Shown in pieces: positions 4,163-6,912 of a stretch of 6,912 nucleotides of DNA. Position numbers and translations under genes: made by a program. The DNA comes from JBDTRY01 sp039931435. GTDB lineage: Bacteria; Acidobacteriota; Thermoanaerobaculia; Gp7-AA8. How positions within the stretch are numbered: the stretch's first letter is position 1; every line of letters starts with the position of its first letter. Location of the stretch: positions 1 to 6,912 of the forward strand of contig JBDTRY010000204.1 of the NCBI GenBank assembly GCA_039931435.1. The letters run 5' to 3'. The notes below the pieces were generated by a model. That model ran no database searches and was not told the origin of the DNA. It worked only from the letters and a program-made list of their open reading frames with translations.

Positions 4163-6661
4163 CTATTTCAATCCCTCGACCAGCAGAAGGTCCGAAAGGA
4201 CGCGATGGTAGCTGTATGCATACGCCGCTGCATCGGGCGTCAGTTGGACCGAAACGATCTCAATGACACCGGCGGGATCAGGCGGCATCAGTTCCCGCAC
4301 CGGTTCCTTCCGTCCGTTGCCGAGATCGAGCAGAAATACCTGCCCCGGCAGCTCACCCCGGCGAAAAACATATAACGACTGACCGACCGGCGTAAACCGG
4401 ATCGGCCGGTCATCGGCAGCGAGCGAGGGGATGGGCTGCGGAGGCTCGTCCCCATCGATGGCATAGAGATAGAACAACTCATCGGAGGCCTGCGCCACGA
4501 CGTACTTGCCGTCCGCGGAGATTGGAAAGAACCCGATGGCGATTCCTTCGGGCGTGATCGGCCGCGGCTCGTCGCCATCGATGGACTGCACAAACATCCG
4601 AATGCCTTCCGAGGGATGATTGGCAGCCAGCAGAATACGCTTCCCGTCCGGAAGCCAGCGTGTGGCGTGCGTGCTCAAGCCGTATCGATCGACCACTCGC
4701 CGCTCGCCGGCTTTCACGGGGATGAGGATTGTCTCCTTCGGAGGGAGCACGGTCATCGTCACCACCCAGCGCCCGTCCGGTGAAATTCCATTGGCCCGTC
4801 CGTCACCGAGCCTGACGGCGGGCGAACCATCCGTCTTGCGAATGTAAACGCCCTGGGCCGCACCGCCACCCTCGCCAGACTCGTCGAAGAGGATCAGTTT
4901 CCCGTCCGCGGAAATCTCGCGGGCCAGCGACCAGTCCAGAAAGGACAAGTCCCGCTCACGGCTCTGTCCCGGCGGAAGTCCGATGATGCCCACCTTACCG
5001 TTGTCACTTGTGGCGAGCACTCGGCCATCACGAGTCACATCCTGGATGGTCAATTCGCCTGGAGTCCGGGCCAGAAGGCGTTCCGCTCCATTCAGGGAAA
5101 CCGCCCAGATCCCGCGGGCCACACCCACGCGGGTGGCGGTAAACCAGATTTCCTTCCCGTCCGAGGACCAGGCCAGTCCATAGGCCGTGATCCAGTCCGT
5201 CGAATGGGACGTCAGCGTTCCGGAACGGTCGACCACGACGACCGCTCCGGCATCATCACCGAGCACGGGGTGATCGAGGAATGCGACCTGATCGCCCTGC
5301 GGCGAGACGCGGGGATGACTGATCCAGCCGGCAGTTTCGAACAGAAGCGTTCCGATCGGATACTCGAGTCTGTGCTTCCCGCCGACGTTCCGCACCACGG
5401 CCAGCGAGGATCCGTCAGGCGACCAGTCTGCCCACTGCACGTCCTCGAGAATCTCGCGGGGAGCCCCGCCGACCAGTGGAACCTGGGCCAGCGTTCCCGT
5501 CCAGATGAATCGGCCGGCCCACCGACGCTCCAGAGAAAGGGCCATCAGCCCGGCCCGGGAGATCGACAGGATTTCCGCATCGGGAAGCATGAGGGGACTG
5601 GACTCCGCGCTCTCGGGACGCGTGGAAAACAGGCGCGTCGGTTCGCCTTCCCACGATGCCCCGTAGATGACGGTCTGGCCGTCCGGAGCGAAGCGGGCGG
5701 AGAGGATCGTTCCGCGCCTGAAGCTGAGACGCTGATACGTTGGGGACGAGTCTTCGACTGCGGCGCGTACGACCGGACTCTCGCCGGAATGCGCCATTTC
5801 GCCGAGATGATCGCGAAGCGTGGCCAGGTCCCGCGCCAGATCCCGCGTCGACTCGTAGCGCTCCCGGGCATCCTTCCGCAGGCAGCGCTCAATGATCCAT
5901 CGAAGCGGCGCAGGCACTCTCGGATTTTTCTGGGCGATGGGCGGCGGATCGTCGCGCATGATGGCCACCATGGTCTCCGCCGTCGTCGAGCCCTGAAAGG
6001 CTGGCTCTCCGGTGGACATCTCATAAAGAATGCTGCCCAGCGAAAACTGATCGGTCCTGAAATCGACCGCACGACCCGAGGCCTGCTCGGGCGACATGTA
6101 ACCGGCCGTCCCGATGACCATTCCCGGAGTCGTGGCGCCTTTTGCCGCAGTAGCCCGATCTGCAAATTTTTCGGGCTCCGTTTCCGTCAATTTCACCAGG
6201 CCGAAATCGAGAATCTTCGCGTAGCCGTCACGGGAAATCATCACGTTCTCAGGCTTGAGATCGCGATGCACAATGCCAGCGGCATGCGCGTTGGCCAGAC
6301 CCTCGGCAATCTGCGCGGCGAAATCCAACAGCTTGCGCGTGGAGAGCGGACCGTCTTCGAGCATCGCCCTCAGCGTGGGTCCCTCGATCAGTTCCATGGC
6401 CAGATAAGGAAGCGTGTCCTGAAAACCAATGTCGTAAATCGTGACGACGTTGGGATGATTGAGCGCGGAAGCGGCCCGGGCTTCCTTCTCGAAGCGGGCC
6501 AGACGGTCCCGGTCCGCAGAGAGATTTTCCGGGAGCACCTTCACCGCTACGTCACGGCCCAGCCGCGTGTCCCGTGCCCGGTAGACCTCACCCATTCCGC
6601 CGACGCCGATCTGCGAGGAAATCTCGTACGGTCCGAGACGAGTGCCGCTGGAGAGTGCCAT
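4163..6661 (-). CDS. Hanks-type Ser/Thr protein kinase with C-terminal PD40 (TolB-like) beta-propeller
   Basis: An 832-residue two-part protein. Residues about 12-285 are a complete eukaryotic-like kinase: glycine loop GVGGMGEV (19-26), ATP lysine Lys41 in VAVK, helix-C Glu60, catalytic loop HRDLKPEN (132-139, Asp134), DFG (152-154), SPE (190-192, the APE equivalent), Asp204 in the F helix and Arg268. All catalytic residues are present, and the activation segment is long with many Thr residues (160-187), which suggests autophosphorylation. Residues about 310-830 hold around eleven PD40-type repeats (for example ARFAPDG 322-328, DWSPDG 412-417, WLPDGKR 669-675, ISADGKY 714-720), forming one or two beta-propellers likely to bind a ligand or partner. 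Many bacterial kinases have a transmembrane helix after the kinase domain, but none is seen here, so the protein should be cytosolic. Start: ATG at 6661 at the conserved MALSSGTRLGPYEI beginning; no clear Shine-Dalgarno. It shares strand with the downstream ketosynthase gene. Its target cannot be read from sequence. Confidence 0.95.
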   Translation of the reverse strand: MALSSGTRLGPYEISSQIGVGGMGEVYRARDTRLGRDVAVKVLPENLSADRDRLARFEKEARAASALNHPNVVTIYDIGFQDTLPYLAMELIEGPTLRAMLEDGPLSTRKLLDFAAQIAEGLANAHAAGIVHRDLKPENVMISRDGYAKILDFGLVKLTETEPEKFADRATAAKGATTPGMVIGTAGYMSPEQASGRAVDFRTDQFSLGSILYEMSTGEPAFQGSTTAETMVAIMRDDPPPIAQKNPRVPAPLRWIIERCLRKDARERYESTRDLARDLATLRDHLGEMAHSGESPVVRAAVEDSSPTYQRLSFRRGTILSARFAPDGQTVIYGASWEGEPTRLFSTRPESAESSPLMLPDAEILSISRAGLMALSLERRWAGRFIWTGTLAQVPLVGGAPREILEDVQWADWSPDGSSLAVVRNVGGKHRLEYPIGTLLFETAGWISHPRVSPQGDQVAFLDHPVLGDDAGAVVVVDRSGTLTSHSTDWITAYGLAWSSDGKEIWFTATRVGVARGIWAVSLNGAERLLARTPGELTIQDVTRDGRVLATSDNGKVGIIGLPPGQSRERDLSFLDWSLAREISADGKLILFDESGEGGGAAQGVYIRKTDGSPAVRLGDGRANGISPDGRWVVTMTVLPPKETILIPVKAGERRVVDRYGLSTHATRWLPDGKRILLAANHPSEGIRMFVQSIDGDEPRPITPEGIAIGFFPISADGKYVVAQASDELFYLYAIDGDEPPQPIPSLAADDRPIRFTPVGQSLYVFRRGELPGQVFLLDLGNGRKEPVRELMPPDPAGVIEIVSVQLTPDAAAYAYSYHRVLSDLLLVEGLK

Positions 6662-6672
6662 CAGGAATCGTC

Positions 6673-6678
6673 ATTCTA
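6673..6678 (-). promoter_or_regulatory. Possible -10 box of the kinase gene
   Basis: TAGAAT on the - strand (5 of 6 to TATAAT) ends 11 bases before the kinase ATG. Transcription from it would start about five bases before the start codon, giving an almost leaderless message. That fits the lack of a Shine-Dalgarno sequence there. No convincing -35 hexamer lies 16-18 bases upstream (GCGAGG region), so this is weak. Confidence 0.25.
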
Positions 6679-6815
6679 ACCGACTGCGGAATGGACCTCG
6701 CTGGAGAGGTGCCCACGAGGCCCGTCCCAGCCGTTCGCCACTTGTAAGAAACCCGCATGGGGCGCTTGTCAGGTCGGTTCTGGAGATTCAACAAGAGATG
6801 CTTCGCAAACGCGTC

Positions 6816-6912
6816 ATTCCGAGCGTGAGCGAGGAAACTCAGAGGGGCGGGTGGTACGCGCCCTGGGGATCGTGCCCCCCGGCCACTGGGGTCCCTCGCT
6901 CTCGCTCGGGAT
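6816..6912. repeat. GC-rich inverted repeat, probable dispersed intergenic element (runs off the window)
   Basis: The outer arms are ATTCCGAGCGTGAGCGAGG (6816-6834) and CCTCGCTCTCGCTCGGGAT (6894-6912). The second is the reverse complement of the first at 17 of 19 positions. The 59 bases between contain smaller pairings: GGGCG (6845-6849) with CGCCC (6859-6863), and GGGG (6865-6868) with the C-run at 6875-6880. The whole can fold as a branched stem. Similar CATTCCGAGCG...GCGAGGA palindromes recur between genes in acidobacterial and related genomes (general recollection), so this is best read as a REP- or MITE-like repeat. It contains no open frame. The outer arm may extend past the window end. 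Confidence 0.7.

Noticed and set aside
5545..6165. A 206-codon - strand frame within the kinase gene
   Set aside because: An out-of-frame shadow on the same strand as the kinase, Arg/Pro/Ser-rich with no domain.
5204..6679. A 491-codon open frame on the + strand, opposite the kinase gene
   Set aside because: It is antisense to a kinase with every catalytic motif intact. Its product is Arg/Gly/His-rich without domains, as expected of a GC-rich antisense shadow.

Overview
The window reads as bacterial chromosome, most likely from an Acidobacteriota member or a similar GC-rich soil lineage. This is an inference. It rests on the large kinase at the right end, whose N-terminus (GTRLGPYEI, GGMGEVYRARDTRLGRDVAVKVLP) and kinase plus PD40-propeller layout are typical of the many such kinases in acidobacterial genomes, and on the CATTCCGAGCGTGAGCGAGG-type inverted repeat at the right edge. 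No rRNA, tRNA or CRISPR array was found.

Left part (1-2519, + strand). An intrinsic terminator at 18-55 closes a gene lying to the left of the window. About 600 bases without a recognisable gene follow. Then come two small overlapping membrane-protein genes: a zinc-ribbon/TM2-like protein (659-1006) and a DUF2752 protein (991-1359). Next is a decayed fragment of an IS3-family element on the - strand (1434-1742): one end, the 3' part of the transposase, one nonsense codon and three single-base deletions. After it is an unrecognised five-helix membrane protein (1869-2519). This part uses less biased codons and has more non-coding sequence than the right part, as expected of an accessory region.

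Middle (2520-2978). No convincing gene; two overlapping ORFs on opposite strands were judged spurious.

Right part (2979-6661, - strand). A soluble Hanks-type Ser/Thr kinase fused to a long PD40 beta-propeller (6661-4163) is followed, 98 bases downstream on the same strand, by a FabH-like ketoacyl-ACP synthase III with an intact Cys-His-Asn triad (4064-2979). A GC-rich hairpin lies between them, so they may be separate units or an attenuated operon. Any functional link between signalling and acyl-chain initiation is only a hypothesis.

Right edge (6662-6912). A short upstream region of the kinase with a possible -10 box almost on the start codon, then a GC-rich inverted repeat of intergenic dispersed-repeat type that reaches the window end.

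No clearly new multi-gene system stands out. The best candidates for follow-up are the zinc-ribbon/TM2 + DUF2752 pair and the kinase/KASIII neighbourhood.
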